46,147 bases of DNA from Hirudo medicinalis. Taxonomy: Eukaryota > Annelida > Clitellata > Hirudinida > Hirudinidae. The notes beneath the pieces were generated by a model, which was not told the origin of the DNA, searched no databases, and was given only the letters and a program-made list of their open reading frames with translations. Below, piece by piece: positions 26,214-39,531 of the stretch (within the stretch, counting starts at the first letter, position 1; every line of letters starts with the position of its first letter). The stretch spans positions 1 to 46,147 of the forward strand of contig MPNW01000440.1 of the NCBI GenBank assembly GCA_011800805.1. The letters are read 5' to 3'. Position numbers and translations under genes: made by a program.

Positions 26214-29063
26214 GCGTTATAAAAATATTGTGATATTCAAAAAACTGTGCAACTCTAATGTACATTTATAAAAAACCTTTTTATAAAAAAATGCGCTGGT
26301 ATAAAAATAAAATATATAAATAAACCCGATAATACATTAATTACTGGTAATGATATTTTAAGTATTTTAACATTGATTATAATTAATAGCAATTCGTAAA
26401 GCTAGCGACAATTAACTTCGTGAAAAGTGACATATATTTCAATGTCATTCAACATGAAAGAAGAATAAAAAATATTGGCATCATCAGAGCGGATTTAGGC
26501 ATGGTCGGGATGTGCCTCTGCAAAAACCTTTTGTTGAATGTCCGGGGGGCAACAGGACTGGCGCAGAGGCTTGTGGGCCTCCAACACCACACCAGAACTT
26601 CCACCTGCATAAATCCGGCGTTGGGCATCATCGCCCATTCATCAATATCAAATTAGCCCTTCCGATGTCCATTTTTCTTATCTAATCCCTACCTAACACT
26701 GTCTGGGCTTAAGCTTACCGTTCTCATTTAGCTCACATTTTATAAAAGTGAAGTTCGCATTGTCTTCGTATTACCTTTTTAAACTTCAACTCACTCGACA
26801 TATCTAATCAACAATTTGTCAGACGTCTACCAAATCCACAGTTTATAAGTTTCTCATTTTATGTTCCGTTATGACCATCTCCAGGATATTTTTAGGTTAT
26901 TTTCATTATTTACATAAATCCTTCTCACTTTCTGCATAATACTCATGAATAGTCATTCAATCTCTAAATTTACCTGTAAGCCCTTTTGCATTCAATGCTG
27001 TGGTCCAAAGCTGCTCTATTCCCTAACAAGTTACAAGTGAAAGAATTACTGCATTCATGATCTTTTATTCTCCTTTATCTGCTATTAAAAAATTCAAATC
27101 AAACTTATTGCCGGTATTCGTTAATTAGTTTTTCGCTTTAATGTTTATTTGTTACATTTTAACAACTGCTTTATTAACTTGATGAGAGTCTGATAGCAAG
27201 TAACAATTAGCAGAAGCTTGAGTTCCTTAAGGCTGACCCTTGACTTATTTTATTATATTTCTATTTTTGATTTCCATGGTTAGCGTACCAGCATTTCATT
27301 TTTTTTAACGGGAATGGAGGTAATGACGATAATGGACTATTGAAAGCGCAGAATTAATTAATAAGCGTACAAAAAATCTGGATTCGCGTTCAACATTGGA
27401 TACAACCAAATGGAAATGCTTTTAGGGCTCCCAATCTACACCCGTTAAACTGTTATTTTCATTAAAGACACATTAAAACCTGGGCAAAGTGAATTTTTTA
27501 AAAATAAAAAAGGTGAGAAAAGAATCACGGACTAGAAAATATTTAGTTAATTGAGAAAAAAATGCTGCAATATAACTTTGCTACGAATTGCATTTAATGT
27601 GGAAATATGATTAATAGTAGTGAAGCACAATGATGATGAGAAAACTTTAACATATTACTAATAAAACAATAACAACAAATTACATACTTATATATATTAT
27701 TTACATTGAAATTTCCATTAATTGAAACGGGACCAAAAATTATATCGCTTAATTACCACGAACATATTATGAGAATTATTTGATTATTAATAATAAACTC
27801 TTCAGCTATGAGGATGCACAGCAAACTGTCCATGAAATTTTTATGTATGACAGATCCCAACATAACGAATGGTAAGATTTTAATTCCAAAGTGAAAAAAA
27901 TGAAAAGATAATCTGAATTGTTGGAGCTACACGTGGCTTAGCATATTGGAATCCGGGAAAGTTTTAGATTTACGGATTAGTGAGAAGATAGTAAGATAAG
28001 TTTTCATTTTTTGTCATAAATTTTATTTTTTGCTAAACATTTTTGCATCCGCGGTCGTTTAAATTTAAGTCTGTTTCACATCTAAGATGAACTTATAACC
28101 TCTGGAATTTGACACAATTATAATTTTTTGGATGCACAAGGATTTTGCACAAAAGAATGTATTTACCCATAACGACTGTTATGTATTACGGCAACTATCT
28201 ATCTCTCTGTACATTGCCTTACACTAGTCTTAAACAAGTTGGATCTGTTTGGAAGGTACTTTATTGGATGATACTTTGGATTCTGGAGGTCATACAACAA
28301 TTTTTTCAACCACTCGAACCACTTTCAAGTTTTTTTAAAGTAAAATCTTCAAATCTGAAGTGATACAACCATAGCATAAGTGAACTTAAAACTATTCATT
28401 TAATTTTCTGTTGTTAATTGATTACTTTGATTATTATTATTTTCATTTACTTCGAGCAGCGCCAAGAATGCTAGCGATTTAAATATATTTAAAATTATTC
28501 ACATAAAAATAATTCAAAACGAAAAGGGAAAACATGGTTTGACGCTCAAGTTCTTAAAAACATTCCCTTTCTGTCCATTCCGCTTGAAACCTCAAAAAAA
28601 AAAATGACGTAAATGAAATTGTTTTTTATTTTATGTCAACAAGCCTTTTCCCAGTTTTATTTGGAAAGACAACAAGCTTTTTATTGAAATTTTAATTTCT
28701 AAATGTTCGACTTTTTCTGAGAAAATTTATATTTTCAACATAGCATTTAAGATATTCGGCGGTTACATTTGAAAATGTAAGTTCTAAGCTTCATGAATTT
28801 GTTCTCTAATTTCTTTCTAGGTCGGGAGCTTAATTAACAATTTTTGCAACAAATGCAACAAAAAGTTTACTATTAATAATTAGTGATATACTTATAATAA
28901 TTATTTTAACATATATTAATTATAACAATTAACAATTAACGAATAAACACTTATCAATCAATTCATCCAGTACTTTGTATTTTTATTGATCGTGCTTTTA
29001 AGGTCATTCAGGGAAATTAACGAATCGAGGATCAAACCTGGTTCCAGGAGCATTTTATCAGTC
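26214..29063. other. Intergenic, no gene recognised
   Basis: AT-rich unique sequence. A GC-richer block at about 26480-26640 is open on both strands but matches nothing I know; it may be a repeat fragment. No clear TATA box before the gene at 29064; an AG at 29009-29010 could close a 5' UTR intron. Confidence 0.5.
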
Positions 29064-31787
29064 ATGGCTGGCCGTTTGGCCAGCATAAGAGCAGTTGTAA
29101 ATGAAAGTGAGGAAGAAGAAGAATCCGATAATGAGGATATTCAAGAAACGCTAAAAAAATATTCGCACATATCGGAAGACTTAGAATCTCTGAGATACGG
29201 CGGTAAAAACAAACTTTTAAAAGAGCTAAAAGACCTCGAAGATGCCATAAATGAGTACTCGGAAGGCTACAATGAAGAAAAGGCAGTGAGAGTGAACATG
29301 TTGGTCGGTGCAATTTCCATGGGTATGAACGATTTGATGAGTTATCTCTTCAATTCTCGTCAGAATATAGAATCCATCAGAACGCCAATAGCAGCCATAT
29401 CGACAGCCATTTCTCAGAAAGTAGCAGAAATCAGTAAGGAGGCCATAAAAGATTCTCCAGAGGTCTGTCATTTAGACGTCCAGCAGAAAAGACTAGGCCA
29501 GCAACTTGCTGCTTTAAATGATGAACTACTGCAGGCATCCAAGCAGACAGCGGAAGCCGAGATGGCAACTTTAGATGCACAAAAAGTATGCGCCGAAACT
29601 TGTGCAATTGCCGAAAAGCTAAAGGAAGAAATGGAATTGAAAAAGAAAGAAATGGCGGACGCCGCTCTGCAGCTGGAGTTGGAAAAACAAAGAGAAATGG
29701 AACGAGAGTTAGAAGAAAAGAAAAAACAAGAAGAGATGGAAGCCTTGCAAAAATTGAAGGAACTGGAGCTCCAAGAGGAAGCATTTTTTTGGCCGACCTT
29801 CCCTCTGAACATCGAATCTGTTTTCGAGTTTGACGGAGGAGTGGGATGCCTCGTGAAGACGGATCCGGCGATTTTGTACGAACGCGACATAAATTGCGAA
29901 ATACTAGACCCGAACAACTTGACTTACAGCTTCTTAGATGACGAAGAGTTGGTGAGCAACGTCTTGAAAGTTTACATGACAAATTGCGATTGTAACGATG
30001 GGGCGGTTATGTTCAATCCCGGTCTCTGCCTGTCGTTTCCCCACTGCATGCCAAAACAACAAAACAATACGAGAGAAGTGGTCGTAAAACTGTTGACTCA
30101 CCCAGAGATGCCGTGGGCTGAACTTAAGACTACTGATAAGATATTTGAAACATACAAGGACATACGATTTGCTCAGGCACAAACGACATTTATTGGAACA
30201 TTTATAGTTATTTCTAGAAACAAGCAAGCTACCATAAGATTCAAAAGAAAAGGTGGTAAACGTACAACAACTTTGGATTCAAAGGTACTCATCAAAGCCT
30301 CCACAGACACCTTCGCAAAGCCCGAAAAGCTAAAACTCCAAATGCACCCGATAGACCAACCCAGTATCAAACAACTTAGAAAATCTTTGGTTCTGGCACT
30401 CAATTTGATTTCCACGAGCGCCATGTACACCATGTCGTGGGTCAACAAGCAATTTCTCGATCCGGTCAAAATGAACATTCCTCTTCCTCCAAACCCTGCA
30501 ATCTTGAAAAAGCTGGCCAAAAACAAACCGATGAAAGATGATGAAAATAAAAAGACAGGTCAGGAAGGCGAAATGAAGAGTGAATCAAAGACTCGTGAAG
30601 TGAGAACAGAAGTGGGTATGGATGCAAGTCTCGAACACGACGATGAGACCAAAACATCCCCTCTGCATAAACCAATCCACTGGTACCTCGGCATTTACGA
30701 CTTGGAGGCCGAAGACGACAGTGACACCATCTTCCTTCTCAGAAAAAAAAAGGACAAATGGGTTACTGAAAACGTCCCCGTAGAGAGGACGGCCATGTTG
30801 GATGTGGTAGAAGTTACCCTCAGAGAACCTTTAGAGGAGTTTGTACTCTTCAGAACCACAACTCGCATCAACGCCAAAGATGCCGAGCACATAATGGCCA
30901 ACCTCGATAGACTGATGGGCAGGAAAATAGTGCAGTTCGTCGTCAGTCAGCACAACGAGAATCCTTCCATTGTCATTGCTGCCATTTTGCCGCAAAACAA
31001 AGTGGAGAAATACGTGGCTTCCATGAGTGAAAAGGAGTTCACGCCAATCTACGTGAAAGACAGGATATTTCTGCTGAAAGAAGGATCGAAAATACGCATC
31101 ACTTTCAGAGGAAATATCAAATGTACCAACGCTGCACAACATTTAGAGACAACTTTCTTCGTTAATTTCGAATGCAGTCTGATTTTGGCTCTGAAAGAAC
31201 ACGATGTATTTGTTCAGAAGTGCTACGATGTCTACAGAGGATTCGTTCAGGTTTCGCAAAGCTTTGAAGGAGCAACGACCGACTTTAAGAAAAGTATAAT
31301 TTTTCAGACCGGGTCCGTGTTAGACGAACATCTGGTAACCCTTCCAAAAGATAAAGAGCTACTTGCTGGCAAGCCAATTCCCAGAGCTCCGATTAGCTAT
31401 AGGGATATATCTTGTGACTTGAAATTGGATATTTTAACCAAGCTTGCCAGCGAGTTGGAGAAAGAATGGATGGATCTCGGCGTCGCTTTAGGACTGTCTT
31501 CGGTTCTTCTGCACACGATCGAAAGCAATGCCGCTCATCATCGAAGACCAGCAGCTACCAAAGTGTTGGACATGCTGAAGAATTGGATCAAGATTCAGTA
31601 TCGCTTGTCCAACAAGGTCGATGTTTTGTGCGCAGCTCTGAACAAAATCAATAGGCAGGATTTGGTGAAGATATTTGAACTTCCTGGGACCACCATGGTC
31701 GAGGAGGAAAGTACAAAGACTGAACACACTGACGTCTCAAAGGGAAGTTGGTTTCAGGATGCGAATCAGTTCCAAGTAAATTCCTAA
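29064..31787 (+). CDS. Coiled-coil / ZU5-like / UPA-like / death-domain protein (single exon, DTHD1-like)
   Basis: 907 aa from the first ATG (29064; G at -3 and +4) to TAA. Acidic stretch at about 14-25, mixed-charge helical coiled coil at about 135-240 (KLKEEMELKKKEM, EKKKQEEMEALQKLKELELQEE), then a beta-rich region with two ZU5-like segments (FFWPTFPLNIESVFEFDGG from 241; VLIKASTDTFAKPEKLKLQ further on). A linker rich in K/E follows, then a UPA-like segment (IFLLKEGSKIRITFRGNIKC), and a C-terminal death domain at about 777-873 (LTKLASELEKEWMDLGVALG, VLDMLKNWIKI). ZU5-UPA-DD modules occur in UNC5, ankyrins and PIDD; the lack of ankyrin repeats, LRRs, signal peptide or TM segment points to a cytosolic DTHD1-like signalling protein (inference). 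Death domains form homotypic complexes in apoptosis or NF-kB signalling. No introns, unlike every neighbour. Confidence 0.85.
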   Translation: MAGRLASIRAVVNESEEEEESDNEDIQETLKKYSHISEDLESLRYGGKNKLLKELKDLEDAINEYSEGYNEEKAVRVNMLVGAISMGMNDLMSYLFNSRQNIESIRTPIAAISTAISQKVAEISKEAIKDSPEVCHLDVQQKRLGQQLAALNDELLQASKQTAEAEMATLDAQKVCAETCAIAEKLKEEMELKKKEMADAALQLELEKQREMERELEEKKKQEEMEALQKLKELELQEEAFFWPTFPLNIESVFEFDGGVGCLVKTDPAILYERDINCEILDPNNLTYSFLDDEELVSNVLKVYMTNCDCNDGAVMFNPGLCLSFPHCMPKQQNNTREVVVKLLTHPEMPWAELKTTDKIFETYKDIRFAQAQTTFIGTFIVISRNKQATIRFKRKGGKRTTTLDSKVLIKASTDTFAKPEKLKLQMHPIDQPSIKQLRKSLVLALNLISTSAMYTMSWVNKQFLDPVKMNIPLPPNPAILKKLAKNKPMKDDENKKTGQEGEMKSESKTREVRTEVGMDASLEHDDETKTSPLHKPIHWYLGIYDLEAEDDSDTIFLLRKKKDKWVTENVPVERTAMLDVVEVTLREPLEEFVLFRTTTRINAKDAEHIMANLDRLMGRKIVQFVVSQHNENPSIVIAAILPQNKVEKYVASMSEKEFTPIYVKDRIFLLKEGSKIRITFRGNIKCTNAAQHLETTFFVNFECSLILALKEHDVFVQKCYDVYRGFVQVSQSFEGATTDFKKSIIFQTGSVLDEHLVTLPKDKELLAGKPIPRAPISYRDISCDLKLDILTKLASELEKEWMDLGVALGLSSVLLHTIESNAAHHRRPAATKVLDMLKNWIKIQYRLSNKVDVLCAALNKINRQDLVKIFELPGTTMVEEESTKTEHTDVSKGSWFQDANQFQVNS

Positions 31788-32061
31788 TTTGTAAGAAAAA
31801 CTTTAATTCTTGTTAACAGTGAGATAGTTAGCATAAAATTTAGTTAAGAAATTATTTATTTATTTATTTTAAATGAATTGGCCAACGACTGCCATGTGAT
31901 TGGCTCACACTTAAGAATTATTACTCTGTGTTATCTATGACATGATATTTCCTGGAATTATAATATTATTATTGTAATTATTATATTTAACATATTGTAA
32001 TATAATTGCAGAGATCTTCTATGACAACCTAGCTTGTGAAGATTTTGAAGAAACAAGAAAA

Positions 32062-32067
32062 AATAAA
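32062..32067 (+). terminator. Candidate polyadenylation signal of the death-domain gene
   Basis: AATAAA 275 nt past the stop, the first canonical hexamer noticed downstream. Confidence 0.4.
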
Positions 32068-32489
32068 GATGCTCACTTGCTAAATGCTTCATTTAAGTAC
32101 ATAAAAAAACATTTTATTCTTGCAAGAATTGATTATTCCGTAAATGCTTGTTTGAAAGGATATGTCGAAGCACTTTGGACACTCTTCCAAAAAATCAAAT
32201 AACTCTTTTAGACATCCAAACATCAGATTTATACATCATCTTTCTTTAAAGTGATAACTAATTTATTAAAAAAAATTCCAACCCATGTAGATTTGGATTC
32301 CTGGATGTTGAAATAAATATATTTATAAGTATGGTTGGTAGGTTCAAGCAGCAATCCCTTTGATTCATCCATGATTCATGTTCGACTGGAGCTATCCATA
32401 TCGAGTGAATTGGAAAATTTATTATCCGAAAGACGTTCCTGTATTATTTTATAAAATAATAATGACAAAGCAATGAATAAAAATAATGA

Positions 32490-32547
32490 ATAATAATAAT
32501 AATAATAACGTTGTTTTTATAACGATAATAATAATAATAATAATAAT
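32490..32547. repeat. (AAT)n microsatellites
   Basis: Two AAT arrays separated by a short AT-rich spacer. Confidence 0.85.
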
Positions 32548-33735
32548 GATAATAACTCCATAATAAAATTTGCTGCAAAACGTTTGAATTATTCAAAATT
32601 ATAAATACTACAATTATTTTTGACCTTACAAAAAGGCGGACTAACGAACCACTAAGTACAAACAGAAAGAGCGAAAATAAATACTAATATCGGAGTTTGA
32701 TTGAACGGCGGATATTACATTTTTCATTTTCTTCTTTCTATCCAGGGGTGAGTTGCCTTGGGTGGTGGTGGTGTGTGGATGGGTGGGTGCCTTGTCCTCA
32801 GCTCCTAACGAAGCGTTGCTATGGGATCCGCCAGGGATCACGATCCGGCTTTGTTTTCAAGCTGCAATGACTAAGGCAAATTCGCAATTTAATGAGTTGA
32901 GAATGAATTGATTTTCTAAATAAAGCATGAATAAAGATGGGTGCGATCTGATTCGTGATTGTTAATGATGACCCAGTTCGGTGTCTTCTCATTGATTTTA
33001 ATTGTTCCTTGTAATAATCGATTCAGAAAATCAGCGTGATTTATCGAATGAATAAACATTAGTTGAAGACATTGTTGTTTGTTTATTTGTATTCGCATTG
33101 CTATTTTTATACATTCGCAATTTTGGAAATGCCGAATTTTTTTTTTTTTTACAATCGTAGAATATTCGGCAAGTAAATATAACGAACATTCTGATTTCTC
33201 ATGACATTAAATTAAGTTAGAGTCATTAAGATTTTACAATATTTTGACATTCCTAAAATTCCACTAGAAATAAAACAAAACCGGAAATTTAAGAAAATTA
33301 ATTTCAGCCATCAAAAAGAAAGCGTCACTAGAATGAAAGAATCCAGAGTGGAACACGTTTCATCACTTTCACTGCCTGGAAATACACGTGGGCGTAAGAA
33401 CGCTGTCTGGTCTATTATGCATGCTCTTCCATATCGATCCGCCATCAATACAGCTTGCAGACTTATGCCGGCGTTCGATATATGGCGCGATATGCCAGCC
33501 GATCAATATAGAGGCTGCACGACGCTAGCCGGCCGATTCTAATAACCCAGAGCAACAAATCCTGCCATCTTCATCTCTTAATCCATCTCCGTAGCTTTGC
33601 AAGGGAAGGGGACTTAGAATGGCCTCTGTTTTTAGAAGGATCATCGACTGATAAGTGCCCGGTCATAATGGTCCGCTTAGTGAGGGTTCGATGGAGAAAT
33701 GGAAGAAGGAAGTTGGTGAATAAGGAAAGAGCCAT

Positions 33736-33772
33736 CATCATCGTCATCGTCATCGCCATCATCATCATCATC
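33736..33772. repeat. (ATC)n microsatellite
   Basis: Imperfect ATC/GTC triplet array. Confidence 0.85.
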
Positions 33773-36700
33773 ACACTCCTCTCACCAAAACGGGACTGTT
33801 GCATGACAGAGGCAGTGATGAATTTTACCCGAAGAGCATCAAACAGGAATGAACAGTTTTTCTGTTTCAGGTGTCAGCATGGAAGAAGCTAGTAAATTGG
33901 AGGGAAATATAACATTTAGAATATTAAATAATATTATTATTATTATTAAAATATTTATTGTTCTATTAAAAATTATCACAGCTTCTTAAATTCATATAAT
34001 CTTTATTGTTTTAAGGGTTAGGTTATTAATTTATTGTGTTAAAAATTATACGAATTTTAGAAGATGTGATAATTTTACAAATTCTCTCAAGATTGACTCA
34101 TTATTTTGTGTGTTATGTTCTACTAACTATTCATTATTAATATGAACATTTAAAGATTGTGATTTGTTCTTATTTTTATCGTTGTTAATAACATTATAAT
34201 TAATTTTTAAATAAAATTTATATTACATAATTTATTTATCCTCAAGCAATGTCACGATACGAGTTTTTCAAACATTTTTCGATTTAAAAATTTACACGAA
34301 AAAGAAGCAAAATGCAAACATTCCTCGATAAGAACTTGCACAGGAAAGACGACACTTGGGAGCGGATGACAAAATACGAGAATATTGGCATTTCTTTCTT
34401 ATCTCATTCCTTCACTTTATATTGGGAATCAAATTTGACAGGCCCCGAGGCTAAAAATTTGCTACTCGAGCTCTATCGGGTTCAATCCCCGGCGTGCTCG
34501 TCTAGGATGAAACAATTGTTATTGAAGAATCTGTATCGACCACGTTTTCAGAAACAACCTTTTGGATCGACGGAAGCATTAGTTAGATTATGTGTTATTT
34601 TTGACTGGACATAAAGGCCTGGATTAAGGGACTACCTGGAGACATGTTGTCTGCAAATCTCTTTTTTTTCCTAATAATTTGATATCGCTGTAATAAATAT
34701 AAAATCTATGCACTTAATTCGATAAAAAGTAGCAAGTGCTATCGATATGAACCGTAAAATACAATTAGTCTCATTATTAAGTTCGGAATTCCCCAGCGTT
34801 TTAAAAATAATCGCATAACCGCTCGACCCAAAATGCCGGTCAAAGATTGAAAGTCGAAAGCCGAGCGGGAAATGAGAAAGATTGCCTGCGCAACTAAACT
34901 GGCTTTTAGGACCTGCAAAAGCCTCGCAGAAGTTGGGACTCGACTCGCCGTAAAACAGGAAAATGGCGTCCGCACAGAGTCAAGAATACATCAGGTTTGG
35001 GTCACCTTGTGATTCGAAAACGACGCATTCGTCGCCTCACAAAGTAAGCCGATGGAAATGAATAAAAACCCTAACCAAAAGATCGTACATTCTCCTGCAA
35101 AAATATGACAGCTCGAAAATTCAAAGTAGCCACAAATGGACTCGGAAATGCAAATGGGATTTCGTGCAACTAAGCTCGGGACACGACAGGAGTTCTGACA
35201 AATTCAATTACTTTGGTGCATGGCAGCGATGGCGAGGTTCTGCTGGCAATTTCTTAGAGACAAAGTCATTCCAGTCCTATAAAGCACGTGGTTTTCGCTT
35301 TCAGCATTAAATTTAATTTCAAAATGAGGTTTGTTAATTGCACTTTTTGTGTGGACTCCCATTTTGCGAAGTATTTTTGGAAACGTTTGCTAAATGCTGT
35401 GAAACATTAAACTAATTCTGTTTAATTGGAAAATTTCTACGCATTTTATCGAATAATTAGCAATTAATAAATCCATTATTTTAAATAAATTGTTTTTTCG
35501 TAATGCAGACCTTTGGGAGACAGTCATTTTAGTGTATTCCAATGATCACGTAGAAGATGAAACTTGTTTGAATTATTCAGACGTTCGACTCTCCATTGTT
35601 ATTCTATGATTTTTAATATGCATTGCCATCCTCCGTCTTGTTAATATGTTTTCTGGATGCTAAACTTTTGTGTAGATTACATGATGGAATTTCTTGCCAA
35701 ATTTCTATATTATTAAGATATAATACTTAGAATTCAATATAATAATAAGATATAATAATCATACTATTGCGTTTTTCAATTACAGACTACGGAGATGATT
35801 TTGACCTGATGGCTCATAAACAATATCAAAAGTTTTAAGATGTTGCCGTGCAAACTTTCCTCGCAGATCTATTTTCCTCAGTTTTCTTTAAATTCTTCGA
35901 TTCCTTTTCTCTTGAGTTTCGTTTCCTCATTTTCGGATGTCATCCTTCTGCATTCCTGGATGCCAAGCAAGATGGTGATTTTGGTAAAAGCCTCATTATG
36001 ACTTTATAAATCTGAAATGATCACCTTTTGAAGTGAATTTTTCATTTTAAAAATTTGCCACACGAAAGGAAATTCATTCGACATTCAACCATATTTCGAG
36101 TTTGTTTCGATGATCTGGCTCGCATGACCAAATCCGAAGGCAGAGCTTTATTTATTAAAACAATTTTAATACTTAAATATCATTTACAGTATTCGACAGT
36201 ACTTGTTACAATATTGATGTTTTACGTCCATGTTTTATGCATGGGGATTAAAAGTATTTTCAAATAAGAGTGAATTGGAGGTCAAAGATAAAATTGTTCC
36301 CAGCGGGAGCATATCCAAGCATGAAAATCACACAAAAAAAAACCCATAACGATTTGTGCACATAAGTTGTGAGACAAATCCATGGCTATTTATCGCGATA
36401 GGTCGGATGAACTTTTAGGAGAAATAACATTTCCGCGGGCACACATGAACACTAAACAGATCCCGGATTCAACAAATTTAATGAATCGAGTCTCAACACG
36501 TCTCTGCACCGGTATGTCAATACGTGAACTCCGAGTAGCGACACGGTTATTTAAAGTGCACAGGAACCGGTGCGCGTAGGACTACCCTCATCACGTCGTG
36601 TCTTGTTGCTTTGCGAAGATCGATCCGGGCAGAAATGAGTATCAGTCAAATCCTAGCCACGCTTTCGAGATAGAACGGAGCCATCTGAGCAGGAATTCTA

Positions 36701-39301
36701 AACTTGGCGTTCCCACACGAATCTTGTGAGCAGCGATATCCAAAACCGACGTCGGGAATAAATTAGTTTGCGTTCTGATCTTTTGGAGAGAATGTCTCAT
36801 CGTAGCCGAGCTATTTTTTTCGAGCTCCAGTTTATTTTGCGCGATAAAAGGAATCTCCAGTTTGTTTTAGGTAGTCAAGCGAAGATCTGAAATTCTGGAC
36901 GAGACTCGATGCCACCGGTGGATAAGAAAGAAGCCCTTCTTCTGTACGAACAACGTTAGCGAATGGCCCTGGACTGTAACTCCTCAGAATAATGACCGAA
37001 TTAAGAAAATTCTCGTCCGAATAATTAGAAGCAAAGAAAATTACATTTCTTACCTGGAGTTGGAGTGATGTGGCAGTACTTGGAGGTACCTGAAAAGTGG
37101 GCATGCCAAGCGAATGTTGGAAGATCGCAGTACACCGACTCACCTTTGGATTCATCCTGTCCTGCATTTTTGTACCCGATACTGTTGTCATGAGATCTCT
37201 GAGACCAGCAGGTAAATTGGTGCTTTGTTCGATTTTATTTGGAAAAACGAAGAATGAGAAACATTCTTTTCAGAGCATTTAGTTCAAGTTACAAAGTTCA
37301 GTTCAGTTTCAGAAGTAAATATCTGCCATTCATTTGGCATTAAAAAGATTCGTTTTGAATTTGCTCAATCATTATTCCACAGACAGGATTTAAAGGCAGT
37401 TTTGAAACCTACATTAAGAAAAATGACCTATTTACCGATGTTTTGAGAGATGAACTTTGTAATTTTACATTACTTTTTGCGTGCAATGCAGCAAGGGATT
37501 ATCGACAACTTAATGGCATTAAAATTGGCAATACCAATCCAACTTTTCATTTCGAATCAATAATGTAAAAGCAGCGATGAAGCGTAGTGGATGGAAAATC
37601 GCATAAGTTTATTTATTGTCTCGCTCAGGTACGGATCGATAAAACCATGGCGAGACTCATTTGGACTGTGGAATAGCTGACCGCTTGTTTTATGATGTTT
37701 GATTATCGTTTTATTTGTCCAGGCATTTCCAAGCATTTGGACTGAGCTTCCATGGACGATCGTAAACATTGTTCTTCTTTCTAGGTAGCCCAACCCGCCT
37801 GGCATGAATTGCTGTAAAGCCTTTTAAGCTCGGATTAGACTTTATGGTACATGCATCCTCTGAATTAATGCCTCGGTGTTATTATTAACAAAGGTATTAT
37901 AATTCCTTCATTCATGTCATATTTTCGTCGTATTTCCATTCATTCTCCAAAAGAAACGTCAAGTCGTCCAGCTATGCATCATCTCTTTAATTCAATCACC
38001 TTGAAATGCTTTGTGGAAAAAGTTTCTGTTACAAAAGAAAGGCTACAAAATAAACGAACGGAATCCACGTCAGAATGCCAAAGAATTTTCTTTTCATTAT
38101 TGTTGTTATTAATATCGGATTGTTTACAATAAGTCGCATTATTAAAAATTCCAGCCCACAAGCGAGGCATAAAGACCCAAACGACAGTCCGTCATGCAAT
38201 ATATTAACTCGAAGATTTGCAAGACAACAATTCAATGATGAATAAAACCCCGAGGAATATTTTCCTACGAAAGAAAGCGTGGAAAATAATAACGAATCGC
38301 CGTAGGATGGCTTTGGAAAGCATGCACGCTGATGTTCGATTCTTGCAGGCGGCGATGTACAAATTTCTCTGTCGGTTATTTTAGGCTCTTGATTGAGTGG
38401 GGATAACGATAAAACTTAATGAGGTTGTTTTTTGCTTAAACATTCCTATGGATGCATTGTACGTCCGTTTGTAGTCAGTCATCTCTTTGCCAGATAACAT
38501 TTTTCAGTACCATAGTAGCTCGTTAGGCCTGACTTCGCTGGGATTCGAAAGCGGTGTATCTTGAACTAGCATCTCTTGAATTCAGCCATGGATGTGGTCG
38601 AACGACGTACAATTTCTCTGCAGCTGCCCTTAAAATTGACTCATTTTTAAGTAGGAGTTACAAAAAAAGTCTAAATAGTTAAATTTAATTAATATTCTAA
38701 AATCATTTCCATTGCTAGGCGCCGGCCATTATGCAAATAGGATGTGATGAAATTTAATTGGACAATTTGTTGGCGTGGAGATATTTTTAGCAACGCCGTG
38801 GAAAGGACTCGATGAGTCATATCAGGCTTTCCAAATGATTGGTTAAAGAAATATTTCCATGGAACAAAATCTGCAAAAAGCAAACACCTCTTGTTTGTTC
38901 CCGCTCTGCACACACTCGAATTTATCGAATACAAGTTGAGGTTGCATCAATATTTCTGCTAAAAATTGAAAATGCAAGGATATTCTGCGGATTCTTCGAT
39001 CAAACAGATAAAAGTTTTTTTACCCAGCGATACTTTATCGCAAAGTAGATCGTTTTTTTCAGGAGTTTTTAGGTTGTCTGGAATTCCCCGGTTGCTTTTT
39101 TTTGTCGTACAAATATTTGCCGGTCTACCTTCTCCCAAGTGTTGTTTACTGTTTCAAATGTAATTCATTCCCAGCAGAATGTAACAGGCAAACTGAAAGG
39201 ATTAAGCTTAACTAAAGGTCTTGAAAGTAGGTAGCATAGCATGACGTAGCAAGGCATAACTAGGCACGGCCTGTAGAAAAAAAACCCTTTAGAAAAACCT
39301 C

Positions 39302-39315
39302 TTTAGGGTTTAGGG
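39302..39315. repeat. Short telomere-like word (TTTAGGG x2)
   Basis: Two TTTAGGG heptamers in tandem; short and possibly chance, but close to other telomere-type tracts. Confidence 0.4.
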
Positions 39316-39421
39316 TAATGTCATTCCGGCTCTTAATTCCAGAATGAAATGGAAATGAGCAGATAAAGCAAAATTGGAAAACTATATTTTTTCGTCGTTT
39401 GTTTTGCAAATCTCCCAGTCT

Positions 39422-39531
39422 CTCATCATCGTCATCGTCATCGTCGTCGTCATCGTCATCATCATCATCATCATCCTCATCGTCATCATCATCATCATCA
39501 TCCTCATCATCATCCTCATCATCATCATCCC
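39422..39531. repeat. (ATC/GTC)n microsatellite
   Basis: ATC array with GTC and CTC interruptions, open in several frames on both strands. Confidence 0.9.

Larger units (their letters stand above)
31788..39300. other. 7.5-kb region without a confident gene
   Basis: Mostly unique AT-rich sequence with AAT arrays at about 32490-32547 and a CAT array at 33736-33772. Short open frames here lack family motifs. Two places with convincing splice-like borders (35786 on +; 37054-37198 on -) are listed as findings. A B-box-like word GGTTCAATCCCC lies at about 34479. Confidence 0.5.

Noticed and set aside
26420..26656. Open frames on both strands over a GC-richer block
   Set aside because: No family match; could be a repeat fragment. 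Not called as coding.
34312..34614. 100-codon ATG-initiated open frame
   Set aside because: No domain, no signal peptide, and part of it overlaps a B-box-like word typical of SINEs; not supported as a gene.
36832..37191. 119-codon open frame on the - strand
   Set aside because: Its frame reads through two good splice donors and has no domain; the short exon-like islands within it in another frame were reported as a weak finding instead.
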